Of a DNA stretch of 64,000 nt, positions 45,018 through 53,157 are shown piece after piece. Position numbers and translations under genes: made by a program. Origin of the DNA: Variovorax sp. S12S4 (GTDB lineage Bacteria > Pseudomonadota > Gammaproteobacteria > Burkholderiales > Burkholderiaceae_C); NCBI RefSeq assembly GCF_023195515.1, contig NZ_JALPKR020000002.1, forward strand, positions 2,705,001 through 2,769,000, given 5' to 3'. Below the pieces are notes generated by a model. It had not been told where the DNA came from and made no database searches. It saw only the letters and a list, made by a program, of their open reading frames with translations. Numbering within the stretch: the first letter of the stretch is position 1; each line of letters begins with the position of its first letter.

Positions 45018-45962
45018 TTGTACCTACTGCATGCGCCCCAGGTGCTGGAGCTCCAGACCTTCACCACCATGCCCGGCATCTTCCGGCGGCAAGAGCGGAG
45101 CGCCTGGGCCGACGCCAACCGCGGAGGCCAACCCACCGATTCCTTTCTCGAAGGCCCCGTGTTCGACGACGCCGGCAATCTCTACGTCTCGGACATTCCC
45201 TTTGGCCGGATCTTTCGCATAGACGCCGCGGGCGAATGGACGCAGGTTGCGGAGTACGACGGCGAGCCGAACGGCATGAAGTTCATCGACGCGCACACGC
45301 TTCTCGTCACCGACTACAAGAACGGACTGATGCGCGTCGACGTGCGCACCGGCCATGTCACGCCGCACCGGCAGCGGCGCAACACCGAGAGCTTCAAGGG
45401 CGTCAACGATCTTGTGCTCGACGCAGAGGGCAACATCTACTTCACCGACCAGGGCCAGAGCGGATTGCACGATCCGTCGGGCCGGCTCTATCGCTTGCGC
45501 CCGAATGGGCAGCTCGACCTGCTGCTCTCCAACGTGCCGAGTCCGAACGGCGTGGCGCTGTCCCCCGATGGCAGGCTGCTGTATCTCGCGGTGACGCGCG
45601 GCAACTGCATCTGGCGCGTTCCGTTGCTGCCCGACGGCAGCGTGGCCAAGGTGAGCCAGTTCTTTACCTCCTACGGCCCCAGCGGCCCCGATGGACTTGC
45701 GGTCGACACACAGGGGCGCCTGCTGGTCGCCAATCCTGGCCTCGGCTACGTGTGGGTGCTCAACCAGCGCGCGGAACCTGTGATGGTGCTGCGCGGCCCG
45801 GCCGGTGCGTCGACGACCAACATCGCGTTCGGCGGGCCCGGCAGAGCGACGCTCTTCGTGACCGACTCCACCCACGGCAATGTGCTGAAGCTGGTGCTGG
45901 ATACGCCTGGGGTCGCATTGCATCGCGGGCCGCTGCCCGGGCAGCAAGCAGAGAAATACTGA
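45018..45962 (+). CDS. SMP-30/gluconolactonase-family lactonase
   Basis: A 314-residue six-bladed beta-propeller, probably a calcium-dependent lactonase. Conserved parts are FLEGPVFDDAGNLYVSDIPFGRI with the metal Glu, GVNDLVLDAEGNIYFTDQG, PNGVALSPDGRLLYLAV and GPDGLAVDTQGRLLVANPG with the catalytic Asp. It starts at TTG 45018 since AAGGAG lies 6 bp upstream and no ATG is near. As last gene of the cluster it probably opens a sugar-acid or similar lactone. Confidence 0.92.
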   Translation: MYLLHAPQVLELQTFTTMPGIFRRQERSAWADANRGGQPTDSFLEGPVFDDAGNLYVSDIPFGRIFRIDAAGEWTQVAEYDGEPNGMKFIDAHTLLVTDYKNGLMRVDVRTGHVTPHRQRRNTESFKGVNDLVLDAEGNIYFTDQGQSGLHDPSGRLYRLRPNGQLDLLLSNVPSPNGVALSPDGRLLYLAVTRGNCIWRVPLLPDGSVAKVSQFFTSYGPSGPDGLAVDTQGRLLVANPGLGYVWVLNQRAEPVMVLRGPAGASTTNIAFGGPGRATLFVTDSTHGNVLKLVLDTPGVALHRGPLPGQQAEKY

Positions 45963-46093
45963 TGGTTGATTTGAGCTGGCGTGCTGGAGGCGGTTGTTGC
46001 AAGAATGCTGAATTCTTGATCCGGGGGCTGCTTTGGAGCAAAGCGTACGGCTGGTGTGGGCCCACTGCAGTCATACGCCGCGCTCCGAAGCGG

Positions 46094-46591
46094 TCACTCA
46101 GAGGTAGGTAGCTCACTCGTGCTGGATGGGAGCAGAGACTCGAGTTGTTTGATGGCGCGTGCGTGCCAAGCTTCAAGCGGTGCCCACCCAACCGGCGGCT
46201 TGCCCCACCAACTCATGAACCCAGATTTTCCAAAGCCGCCAACCTCTACTCCGTAGGAGGTGCCATCGATTCCGATAGTTGAAGCCAAAGCAAAAGGCGA
46301 GAGTTGCATTGTCCGAAGCTCGGATAACAGGCCGCTGAAGCTCTCTTCGACCACGGGTGATTCCGCACCGAAAGTGATTGGCTGAGAATCAACAGTCGGG
46401 ACTTGGTCCCATACGACTCGACGGACGAAGAAGCTTTTACCGCTTTCGAGGATGGACCATGCGGCGCATGGCCTAAACGAGGGATACATCCAAACGCGCA
46501 GTAGCGCGATCCCTTTTCTCGGCGCTAGCCCGGGGTATTTCTCGGGTGCTTCAAGCAGGGCCAATGCCCGCTCATATTGAATCGTGCTCAT
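46094..46591 (-). CDS. Hypothetical protein
   Basis: A 165-residue protein that I do not recognise. No signal peptide or membrane span is visible. It has many Trp/Tyr/Phe residues and a well-defined central beta-rich region (FALASTIGIDGTSYGVEVGG, then SWWGKPPVGWAPLEAWH), followed by an acidic Ser-rich tail. It opens the accessory region and is followed on both sides by repeat-like sequence. The shape recalls small cassette-borne or immunity-type proteins, but that is impression only. Confidence 0.65.
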   Translation of the reverse strand: MSTIQYERALALLEAPEKYPGLAPRKGIALLRVWMYPSFRPCAAWSILESGKSFFVRRVVWDQVPTVDSQPITFGAESPVVEESFSGLLSELRTMQLSPFALASTIGIDGTSYGVEVGGFGKSGFMSWWGKPPVGWAPLEAWHARAIKQLESLLPSSTSELPTSE

Positions 46592-46912
46592 CTAAACCTT
46601 ATTGACTGGGCTCTTCACTTGTTGGTGGTGATCGCGAGAGGCCGCTCCTGGCCGAAAGGTCTGGTTGTGGCCGAATGTAGCCGGTCGCAGCCTCGGAGCT
46701 TTGGGCCCAGAGCGGTTTTTCGCGCCAGTAGAAGCGGCCAATGGTCGTACCCCATCTGCGATGTGTTCCGCCGCGCCTTTGAAGGGACGTGCGCGAAGGC
46801 GCTGTTTCGACCACGGGCGCTGCCCGACCGAGCACGAGCAAACTGGCCGCCATTGCACGCTTCGCTCGCCAGCGAAGTGTAGGAAGCCCTTGCTTGTGAT
46901 CATCGGCGCACC
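46592..46912. repeat. Gene-free gap with dispersed repeat copy 1
   Basis: No gene is seen here. The segment 46654-46692 carries the core GGCCGAATGTAGCCGGTCGC, the best-preserved copy of a short repeat found six times between 46.6 and 52.4 kb, always on the plus strand. The remainder has no recognisable coding content; the last 40 bp precede the DMT transporter start. Confidence 0.65.
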
Positions 46913-47857
46913 ATGCGCATCAACACCCTCAAAACCAACCCGAACGCGTGCCGGCCCGGGCCGGCCACAGAATGGGCATTGCTCGCACTGCTTGCCACCC
47001 TCTGGGGCGCTTCGTACACCTTCATCAAGATCGGTGTGGCGACCATTCCACCACTCACACTGATCGCGTCGCGCACGCTTGTCGCCGGCCTGCTGCTACT
47101 CGCTGTACTGCGGCTGCGCGGCGTGCGGCTACCTCGCGATGCGGCGAGCTGGCGACGTTTCATGTTGCAGGCATGCTTCAACAGCGTCCTGCCCTTTACG
47201 CTGATCGCCTGGGCCGAACGGAGCGTGGGTGCAGGCCTCGCGACCATCCTCAACTCGACTTCGCCCATCTTCATCTTTCTGCTTGGTCTTGGCCTACAAG
47301 GCGCAGAGAAATCTTCGCTGCTGAGGCTGGTAGGCGTGGGCGCAGGGTTGGCGGGCATTTGCCTGATCGTGGGCTTTGAAGCCTTAGGTGGGCTCGGGCG
47401 CTCCTTGCTCGCGCAGTTGGCCCTGGTCGCAGCCGCCGTCTGCTACGCCTGTGCGGCTACGCTCGGACGCATGTTCAGAGGCCTTGACCCGATGGTGCCG
47501 GCTGCAGGCTCGCTGCTGAGCGGCGCGGCGGTTCTGCTGCCCGCCAGTCTGATCGTAGACAGGCCCTGGACATTGACCCCTGCTGCCGAGTCGGTGCTGG
47601 CGGTATTGGCGCTCGCCGTGTTCTCGACCGCATTGGCCTTCACGATCTACTTCCGGCTCATCCGCACGCTGGGCCCGATGTCGACCTCCGCGCAGGCTTA
47701 CCTGAGGGTACCGATCGGAGTCGCGATCGGCGTGACGTTCTTTGGCGAACGGCTGGCCCCCACCGCGTGGCTCGGTCTGGCGTGCATCTTGGTCGGCGTC
47801 ATCGCAATGACATTGCCCACCCGCAGTAGGCGCGTCGAGGTCGGCCTCGATCGATGA
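46913..47857 (+). CDS. EamA/DMT-superfamily transporter
   Basis: A 314-residue inner-membrane exporter with ten predicted spans in two EamA repeats. The first starts ALLALLATLWGASYTFIKIG and includes FNSVLPFTLIAWAERSVGAG. The second runs from about residue 160 and includes FSTALAFTIYFRLIRTLGPMS and GVAIGVTFFGERLAPTAWLG. Family members export amino acids or metabolites; the substrate here is unknown. It lies between two repeat copies in the accessory region. Confidence 0.9.
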   Translation: MRINTLKTNPNACRPGPATEWALLALLATLWGASYTFIKIGVATIPPLTLIASRTLVAGLLLLAVLRLRGVRLPRDAASWRRFMLQACFNSVLPFTLIAWAERSVGAGLATILNSTSPIFIFLLGLGLQGAEKSSLLRLVGVGAGLAGICLIVGFEALGGLGRSLLAQLALVAAAVCYACAATLGRMFRGLDPMVPAAGSLLSGAAVLLPASLIVDRPWTLTPAAESVLAVLALAVFSTALAFTIYFRLIRTLGPMSTSAQAYLRVPIGVAIGVTFFGERLAPTAWLGLACILVGVIAMTLPTRSRRVEVGLDR

Positions 47858-47894
47858 ACTAGCTAGACGAGGGCACAGCAACTGGGCGGTGCGG

Positions 47895-47922
47895 TTGAAT
47901 GTCTGGTTCGGGCCGAGGGCTG
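47895..47922 (+). repeat. Dispersed repeat copy 2 (partial)
   Basis: TTGAATGTCTGGTTCGGGCCGA resembles the left half of the dispersed repeat; the right half is not recognisable. It ends at the stop of the next minus-strand gene. Confidence 0.4.
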
Positions 47923-48267
47923 TCAACCCACCGATGATCGGCGAAGCAGGGACTCGGCTTCGTCATAACTCAAAGGCTGGCCCTTCGATTCGGCGAATTG
48001 CTGTACTCGCCAAGGGTCAATTACCTCCGGGTCGCTGACAACCACGTGCATATCGACGACGAGGTGGGGTGCTGGAGCTCGCCGGGTGAAGACCACGCCA
48101 GCTCCGTGTTTCTGTGCTTCCCAACGCTCGCCCTGAACTTCGAGATCCTCAGCTATCTGAACGCCGAGGAGCCATTTATTCCCCTGCACCTCGGGGCAAC
48201 GCTGCAGCAGCGCCTCACTAAGTCTTCGCTGCCACTGGACCAGTTCTTCTATCAGGCCATCATTCAT
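47923..48267 (-). CDS. Hypothetical protein
   Basis: A 114-residue soluble protein that I do not recognise. It begins NDGLIEELVQWQRRLSEALL and contains the regular block APAPHLVVDMHVVVSDPEVID followed by WRVQQFAESKG. No signal or membrane segment is seen. The ATG at 48267 is taken because reading upstream becomes Cys/Arg-rich and unlike a protein. It sits between repeat copies 2 and 3. Confidence 0.6.
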   Translation of the reverse strand: MNDGLIEELVQWQRRLSEALLQRCPEVQGNKWLLGVQIAEDLEVQGERWEAQKHGAGVVFTRRAPAPHLVVDMHVVVSDPEVIDPWRVQQFAESKGQPLSYDEAESLLRRSSVG

Positions 48268-48288
48268 AGGCTGGTGAGTCAATGAGTT

Positions 48289-48330
48289 GAGCGTCCGGTT
48301 TTGGCCGACTCTAGCCTCACGACCAGTCGG
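48289..48330 (+). repeat. Dispersed repeat copy 3
   Basis: GCGTCCGGTTTTGGCCGACT followed by CTAGCCTCACGACCAG matches the family layout: a CCGnTTnTGG block, GGCCGA, then a TAGCC block. It is on the plus strand, between two minus-strand genes. Confidence 0.5.
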
Positions 48331-48455
48331 TGCAAAGGGGTTCGTTGCGAACAGCGCCGCTGCCCCGAAGCAGTCATTTGGAAGAACTGTGCGGCACGTT
48401 CTTGACCAAGACGGTCGGAGACAGCTTTTCGGCGGCTTCGTGCTCTTTGGCGACA

Positions 48456-49656
48456 TCACGCTTGGCCCACCCCGCCGGCCTTGTCCGCATAGGCGATGAA
48501 CGCAGCAACCGCAAGTGACAGCAATGAAGTTGTCAGCATTGCGCCGAGTACTGCAACGCGTGCGTTTGACGCATTGATCACCAGTCCCGAGGAAAAGGCA
48601 ATGATGCCGGCGCCGATCACAGTCAAAGCCGCCGCCAATCCCGACGCAGTCCCCGCAAGATCTGGGTGAAGTGAAAGTACTCGGGCATTTGCCGCGGGCA
48701 TCGTCAATCCATTGCCCAGGCCGATGCTCACGCACGGACCGAAAAACGCAAGCGGGTGGGTCACCCCGGCAAACACCAAACCGAGGCCAATCAGAAGGCC
48801 CAAGCATGTGAGGATACGGCCTGCAAAAATAAGCTCGTTAGAGGGTCGGTGGGAACCGGCGTGTCCAACAACGTAGCTCCCAATGATGAAGCCGGCAGGG
48901 ACCAGTCCCATGTAAAAGCCAAGCGCCATGCCAGACGTGTCGCCGCGTTGCGCTGCGACCAGTGGTGCCCCCGAGGAAGACATACAGCGTCCCCGAGGCG
49001 AGGGCCATGCAAAGAGCATGTGCGAAAAATTGCCTCGAGCGCAGTAGTTCGCCATACCCCCTGAACTGCAGCACGACGGATTTTGATGGGTGACGGTTCG
49101 TCTCTGGCAGATGAAACGCCACCAGGTACAGACCGGCGATACCGAGGAGTGCGAACGCGATGAAGTTTGCGCGCCAGCCGAAGCGCGAATCGAGCATTCC
49201 ACCAAGGACCGGCCCGATCATCGGAGCCACGGCCCAAGCAGAAGAAACATAGCCGATCCGGCTGGCCACTGCACGCTCGTCCGAGGTGTCGCGAATGGAA
49301 CCAAGGGACACCGCATATCCCGCGATCACCGCGCCCTGGAGTAAACGACACAAGAGGAACGTGCGAATGTCGACCGCTAAGCTGCAGCCGATGGAGGCCG
49401 CCACAAAAATGGCCATTGCGATCAACGCCACAGGCTTCCGTCCAAACCTGTCCGAGAGGGTGCCCGCAATCAGATGTGTGAGCGCGGTGGCCAAGGCGTA
49501 CCCGGCGATGGCGACGTTGACCACAGCAAATTCCACGTCGAGGTCCTTGGCGATGCTCGGCAGTGAGGGCACGAACATGTTGATCGGCAGGACCGCGAGT
49601 GCAGAAAGAGCAATCAGGACCGAAAGAGGCGGGGCTTCCTGAGCTTGCGAGGACAT
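48456..49656 (-). pseudogene. MFS drug-resistance transporter (Bcr/CflA-like), frameshifted as sequenced
   Basis: A 12-span proton-coupled exporter of about 400 residues. The N-terminal half reads normally from the ATG at 49656 (SVLIALSALAVLPINMFVPS; motif A region GTLSDRFGRKPVALIAM). The frame breaks at a C5/G5 run (48968-48972): one more G on the coding strand joins ASGTLYVFLGG to APLVAAQRGDTSG and on through GFYMGLVPAGFIIGSYVVGH to the stop at 48456. As written it is cut to 272 residues, losing the last membrane spans. Bcr/CflA relatives export bicyclomycin-like drugs. Confidence 0.85.
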
Positions 49657-49958
49657 TGCTGTTGAACTCCTTGACTCGTGGCTCTCGAATTCCTCGGAGA
49701 GCCCGGGATGACCTGATCACGGAACGGTGCGGTTGCACGGCTTCAATCGCTCGCGTTGGGTCAACAGGAGTTCAACGTGTCGCCAGTCCTCGTGAAGCCT
49801 GGAGACGTGATGAGCAGGTGGATCGCTGCTCAGTGAGCGGGTGAGCTCGAATGGGGGAATTGTGCCCCACTGGCGAAGGGCCGCTCTTGGCCGAATGTAG
49901 CCGGTTGCGACCGGCAGAGCTTCGGACTCAGAAGAGTCACGCCTCGCTGCTGCAGCGG
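49657..49958. other. Gene-free gap with dispersed repeat copy 4
   Basis: No gene is supported. Position 49876-49914 holds repeat copy 4 (GGCCGAATGTAGCCGGTTGC). The rest contains the presumed promoter region of the MFS gene. A short minus-strand stretch (49740-49850) reads as polar protein-like sequence but has no start of its own and may be an old gene fragment. Confidence 0.5.
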
Positions 49959-50665
49959 TCACGAGGAGGCAGCTTCATCCACCTGCGCCTGGATGACAGC
50001 GAACGTCTCGGAGGGATTCGCTGAGCGAGAGATGGAACGTCCAATGACGATGTGGCTCGCGCCCCAACGTATTGCGTCGAAGGGTGTGGCCACTCGTGCC
50101 TGGTCATTCTTCGCATCGGTTTGAAGTTGCGTGCCAGGGGTAACGATGAGCATCTCCGCCGGGAGGAGTCCGCGGAGCAGCCGCGCCTCTTGGGCTGAAG
50201 CGACCACCCCGTGGCAGCCGGTCGTAGCGGCCAGCTTGGCGAGTCGAACGACTTGCTCTGGGACCGTGGAGTTCAAGCCCAGTTCCGTGAGGTCCTCGTC
50301 TCGCAAGCTTGTGATGACCGTCAGCGCCAGGACGTTCAGTTTTGGGTACGAGCGAGCGGCTTGCACTGCGGCCCGCAGCACAGCGGATCCCCAGATGCAT
50401 GAACGGTGACCATAGATACCCCCAAAGCACCGGCCGCTGATACCGCACCGGCCACCGACGTAGGTATTTCGTGGAGCTTCAAGTCGAGAAATACTTCCTT
50501 GCCGCCTGAAATCAGCTTTCGAACCACGGTTGGGCCTGCAGCAGTTAGCAGTTGAAGGCCGACTTTGTAGAACCCAGCCAACGCTCCGAGTTGCTCCACC
50601 AGTTCCAATGCTCCGGTGGCCGAGTCGAAGTCAAGCGACACGACAATGTTGTTCTTCTGTGACAT
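49959..50665 (-). pseudogene. PyrF-like decarboxylase (OMPDC superfamily), frameshifted and with an altered catalytic motif
   Basis: Resembles the short E. coli-type orotidine-5'-phosphate decarboxylase (about 235 residues). It starts SQKNNIVVSLDFDSATGALE, then FYKVGLQLLTAAGPTV and VFLDLKLHEIPTSVAGAV. The usual motif is DxKxxD (LDLKLHDIP); here the second Asp is Glu. VTPGIR reads VTPGTQ, while the phosphate-binding IGRSI is kept. The frame breaks at C4/G4 (50389-50392): one more G joins VSMVTVHASGG to SAVLRAAVQAARSYPKLNVL. Lies between repeat copies 4 and 5. It may be a paralogue with another substrate. Confidence 0.85.
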
Positions 50666-50692
50666 CACTGTGCGCAAAGTGAAGAGTTCGTT

Positions 50693-50731
50693 TGGATGAC
50701 CGGTTCTGGCCGTAACGAGCCGTTGAGGTCG
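50693..50731 (+). repeat. Dispersed repeat copy 5
   Basis: GATGACCGGTTCTGGCCG followed by TAACGAGCCGTTGAGGTCG, on the plus strand, about 28 bp upstream of the PyrF-like start. It is one of the more diverged copies. Confidence 0.5.
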
Positions 50732-50907
50732 AGACATCGAAACGTTCAACCATACAGGTGACGCCGCCGCCGGCCAGGTGCGTCAATGACCAAGACCCCG
50801 ATACCTGGGCGCAATTCCTACACCGGCAATCCCGTTTAGCCCACGCCACGGCATCGCCACGAGCATTGAATCTTGGCTTCTTGCCGAAATGATGAAAAGG
50901 AGCAGGC

Positions 50908-51198
50908 ATGCCCAAGCGAGCACAAGATCCTGGTGACGAGGCGGGCCGCCTCGACCCCATCGGCCCTCATGGCCCCAATCCGCCGTCGCACGGCCGAGTG
51001 AGCGGCGGTGACCCCGGAGCGGAAGACGAAGTTAATTTCGACGACGATGAGATCTACTCAGGCACTGGTAACAACAGCCGGCGCGGCGGGACTTCAAAAA
51101 GCGCGGGTGCTGACAGCGGGGCACTCGGCCCGCCGTCGGAGCAGTTGTCAGACAGCAACCAGCCGCGCGAGAAGAACGCGAACGGAACCGGGATGTAG
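50908..51198 (+). CDS. Small hydrophilic hypothetical protein
   Basis: A 96-residue, very polar protein rich in Gly, Pro, Ser, Asn and Asp (for example GRVSGGDPGAEDEVNFDDDE) with no hydrophobic core, so probably disordered. AAAAGGAG lies 7-8 bp upstream of ATG 50908, which supports translation. No family recognised. The middle resembles short stress-related disordered proteins of Proteobacteria, an impression only. Confidence 0.55.
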   Translation: MPKRAQDPGDEAGRLDPIGPHGPNPPSHGRVSGGDPGAEDEVNFDDDEIYSGTGNNSRRGGTSKSAGADSGALGPPSEQLSDSNQPREKNANGTGM

Positions 51199-51297
51199 CG
51201 CCACTGGCGTGATGCAGGAACGGCCTTGGCCCTGTAATCGACCAATCGGCGAGAACCTCCACCAAGCGCTAATGGGACATCGAGCATCGTTGAGCTA

Positions 51298-51771
51298 CTA
51301 CCGGGCCATGACTGGTACTGGATACTTGGCAGGATGCTCCGGCTGCCCTTCGGGGGTCAGCCTTGCCTTCGCAAAGCAGTCAATCTCAGCAGGCAGGGCG
51401 ACGCCCGATTGCGCCGAGCGGGTCCAAATGTTCGCCGCTACCTCCACCGCATTGGGGTTGTCGTAGCAGCCCCGAGAGAGTGCGCGCAGATTGGGCCAGC
51501 GCTCAAAGGTAAGGCCGACGGTCGTTCCGCAAGTTGGGCAGAACTCGACATAGACCTTCTTCCCGCTTACATCCGATGTGTGCTCGTACTTGCGTATCTC
51601 GCCATCGTTGAACTCGACTGCCTCGACGGGGAATACGGAGTTGGCGTAGAACGAGGAGCCCGTCATCCGCTGACAGAAAGTGCAGTGACAAACAAGGGTT
51701 CTAAGCGGCGCCTGTTTGACGCGGAACTTGACCGCTCCGCAGAGGCAGCCACCGTCAAGAACAAACGGCAT
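51298..51771 (-). CDS. GFA-family (glutathione-dependent formaldehyde-activating enzyme-like) protein
   Basis: A 157-residue zinc protein of the DUF636/GFA fold. Zinc ligands are GGCLCGAVKF near residue 8, CHCTFCQRMTGSSFY around residues 28-42 and FCPTCGTT near 78. The founding member condenses formaldehyde with glutathione, but most members are unassigned. SSFYANSVFPVEAVEF follows the second motif as in the family. It stands alone between a small plus-strand gene and a VOC gene. Confidence 0.92.
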   Translation of the reverse strand: MPFVLDGGCLCGAVKFRVKQAPLRTLVCHCTFCQRMTGSSFYANSVFPVEAVEFNDGEIRKYEHTSDVSGKKVYVEFCPTCGTTVGLTFERWPNLRALSRGCYDNPNAVEVAANIWTRSAQSGVALPAEIDCFAKARLTPEGQPEHPAKYPVPVMAR

Positions 51772-51872
51772 CCTGAAGCTCCTGGTTCAATTCTTCGATG
51801 ACGCGAGGCGACATCTTTGAATCCTGCCACAGGTCTGACCGTCAGCTCCTGGCCTGAACGAGTCAACCGATA

Positions 51873-52265
51873 TCAGCCCCCCATGGGAGAGCAGAGCTCA
51901 ACGAGCGTGCCGTCTGGGCAGCGCACATACGACACGACTTGTCCCCAGGGCTTGGTGCGAGGTTCGGCCAATTCTGTCGCGCCCGCCGCCAACGAGCGCA
52001 TGTGCGCAGATTCAACGTCGTCGGTAACGAAACCCAGTTCCATGCCCAAAGGCTTCTTCGACTCCGAGGCGGCTACATGGCCGCCGTCAAAGTTTGTGGA
52101 TGCCAGTTCGTGGTGCGCGAAGGCAAGCGTCGTACTCCCAGTCTCAACCTCGCCGTACGTTCCAGACTCATGCAGGAACCGTCGAGGGAAGCCAAATGCT
52201 TGCTCAAAGAACCGTAACGAGGCTTCGACATCTGGCACGTAGATGATGGTGTATCCGAACTTCAT
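51873..52265 (-). CDS. VOC/glyoxalase-superfamily protein
   Basis: A 130-residue protein with two beta-alpha-beta-beta-beta units. It starts KFGYTIIYVPDVEASLRFFE, has FGFPRRFLHESGTYGEVETG in the first unit and ends WGQVVSYVRCPDGTLVELC with the metal-site Glu. Relatives include glyoxalase I, fosfomycin and bleomycin resistance proteins; the start is closest to general glyoxalase-like members. The ATG at 52265 is the family start. No substrate can be assigned. Confidence 0.9.
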   Translation of the reverse strand: MKFGYTIIYVPDVEASLRFFEQAFGFPRRFLHESGTYGEVETGSTTLAFAHHELASTNFDGGHVAASESKKPLGMELGFVTDDVESAHMRSLAAGATELAEPRTKPWGQVVSYVRCPDGTLVELCSPMGG

Positions 52266-52366
52266 TTGTGGTTGAGCGTTGATTCGTGTAGCCGCCCAAT
52301 GCTGAGCGTGCAATTCAATCTTGCCATGTCGGCGGCCGGAAGCATGCTTCACTGCAAGGAGAGGCG

Positions 52367-52404
52367 GATGGCCCGCTTTTGGCCGACTGTATCCGGTCGC
52401 AGCC
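52367..52404 (+). repeat. Dispersed repeat copy 6
   Basis: GCCCGCTTTTGGCCGACTGT followed by ATCCGGTCGCAGCC, very close to copy 1, on the plus strand between two minus-strand genes. Confidence 0.6.
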
Positions 52405-52451
52405 TTGGTGCAGCGACGGGCCGCGCGGCAGGCGTGCGCTACAACCGACTG

Positions 52452-53012
52452 CTAGCCGCGCTCTCGCCGGTAATGCATTGCCACCGCACCGTTGCCGAGC
52501 GGCTTCGCCGAGACGAGCTCAAGCCGTCGCGTGCTGGGCAACCCGCTCTGGTACAGGGTCGGGCCGTGGCCGGCGATCCTGGGGTGAACGAGGAACTTGT
52601 ACTCGTCGATCAGATCCAGCCGGTCCAGCTCGGCCGCGAGCTTGCCGCTACCGAGGAGCACGCCGGCCGGGGTCGCGTCCTTGAGCCTTTGCACGCCCGA
52701 GCGCAAGTCGCCGGCGATGTGGTGGCTGTTGGCCCACGAAAAGTCCGTTCGCGTCGACGACACGACGTACTTCGGCTTGGTCTCCAGCTTGATCGCCCAT
52801 TCGCGCACTGCTGGCGGCGCGTCCGCATCGCCGTGGGCGACGGCCGGCCAGTAGCTCTCCATCATCTCGTAGGTGGTGCGGCCCCACAGCATCGCCCCTC
52901 CGTCGTCCATGAGGCGGGTGAAGAAGGCGTGGGTCTCGTCGTCTGCGATTCCCTCCTGGTGGTCGACACAGCCGTCCAGGGTGAGGTTGAGGCTGAAGGT
53001 TAGAAGTCCCAT
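52452..53012 (-). CDS. Dihydrofolate-reductase-fold (RibD C-terminal) protein
   Basis: A 186-residue protein with the NADPH-binding DHFR/RibD-C fold. It starts GLLTFSLNLTLDGCVDHQEG, then AMLWGRTTYEMMESYWP, the nucleotide loop and TPAGVLLGSGKLAAELDRL, ending LGNGAVAMHYRRER. These stand-alone members are annotated as dihydrofolate-reductase-like or pyrimidine-reductase-like; few have proven activity. It lies 145 bp from the divergent GNAT gene. Confidence 0.9.
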   Translation of the reverse strand: MGLLTFSLNLTLDGCVDHQEGIADDETHAFFTRLMDDGGAMLWGRTTYEMMESYWPAVAHGDADAPPAVREWAIKLETKPKYVVSSTRTDFSWANSHHIAGDLRSGVQRLKDATPAGVLLGSGKLAAELDRLDLIDEYKFLVHPRIAGHGPTLYQSGLPSTRRLELVSAKPLGNGAVAMHYRRERG

Positions 53013-53157
53013 ACGAGTCTCCTCCGAGTCAAGCGGTCGCTGGACTGCCGCTTGTCGACGAATGCCTGCGCGAATCCTGCGCGAGGCCTACTATATGTGC
53101 GACAACCCGAGTTTTCCGGCAAGTGCGAACCTTCCGTTTCCACATGAGGAGGACGAA

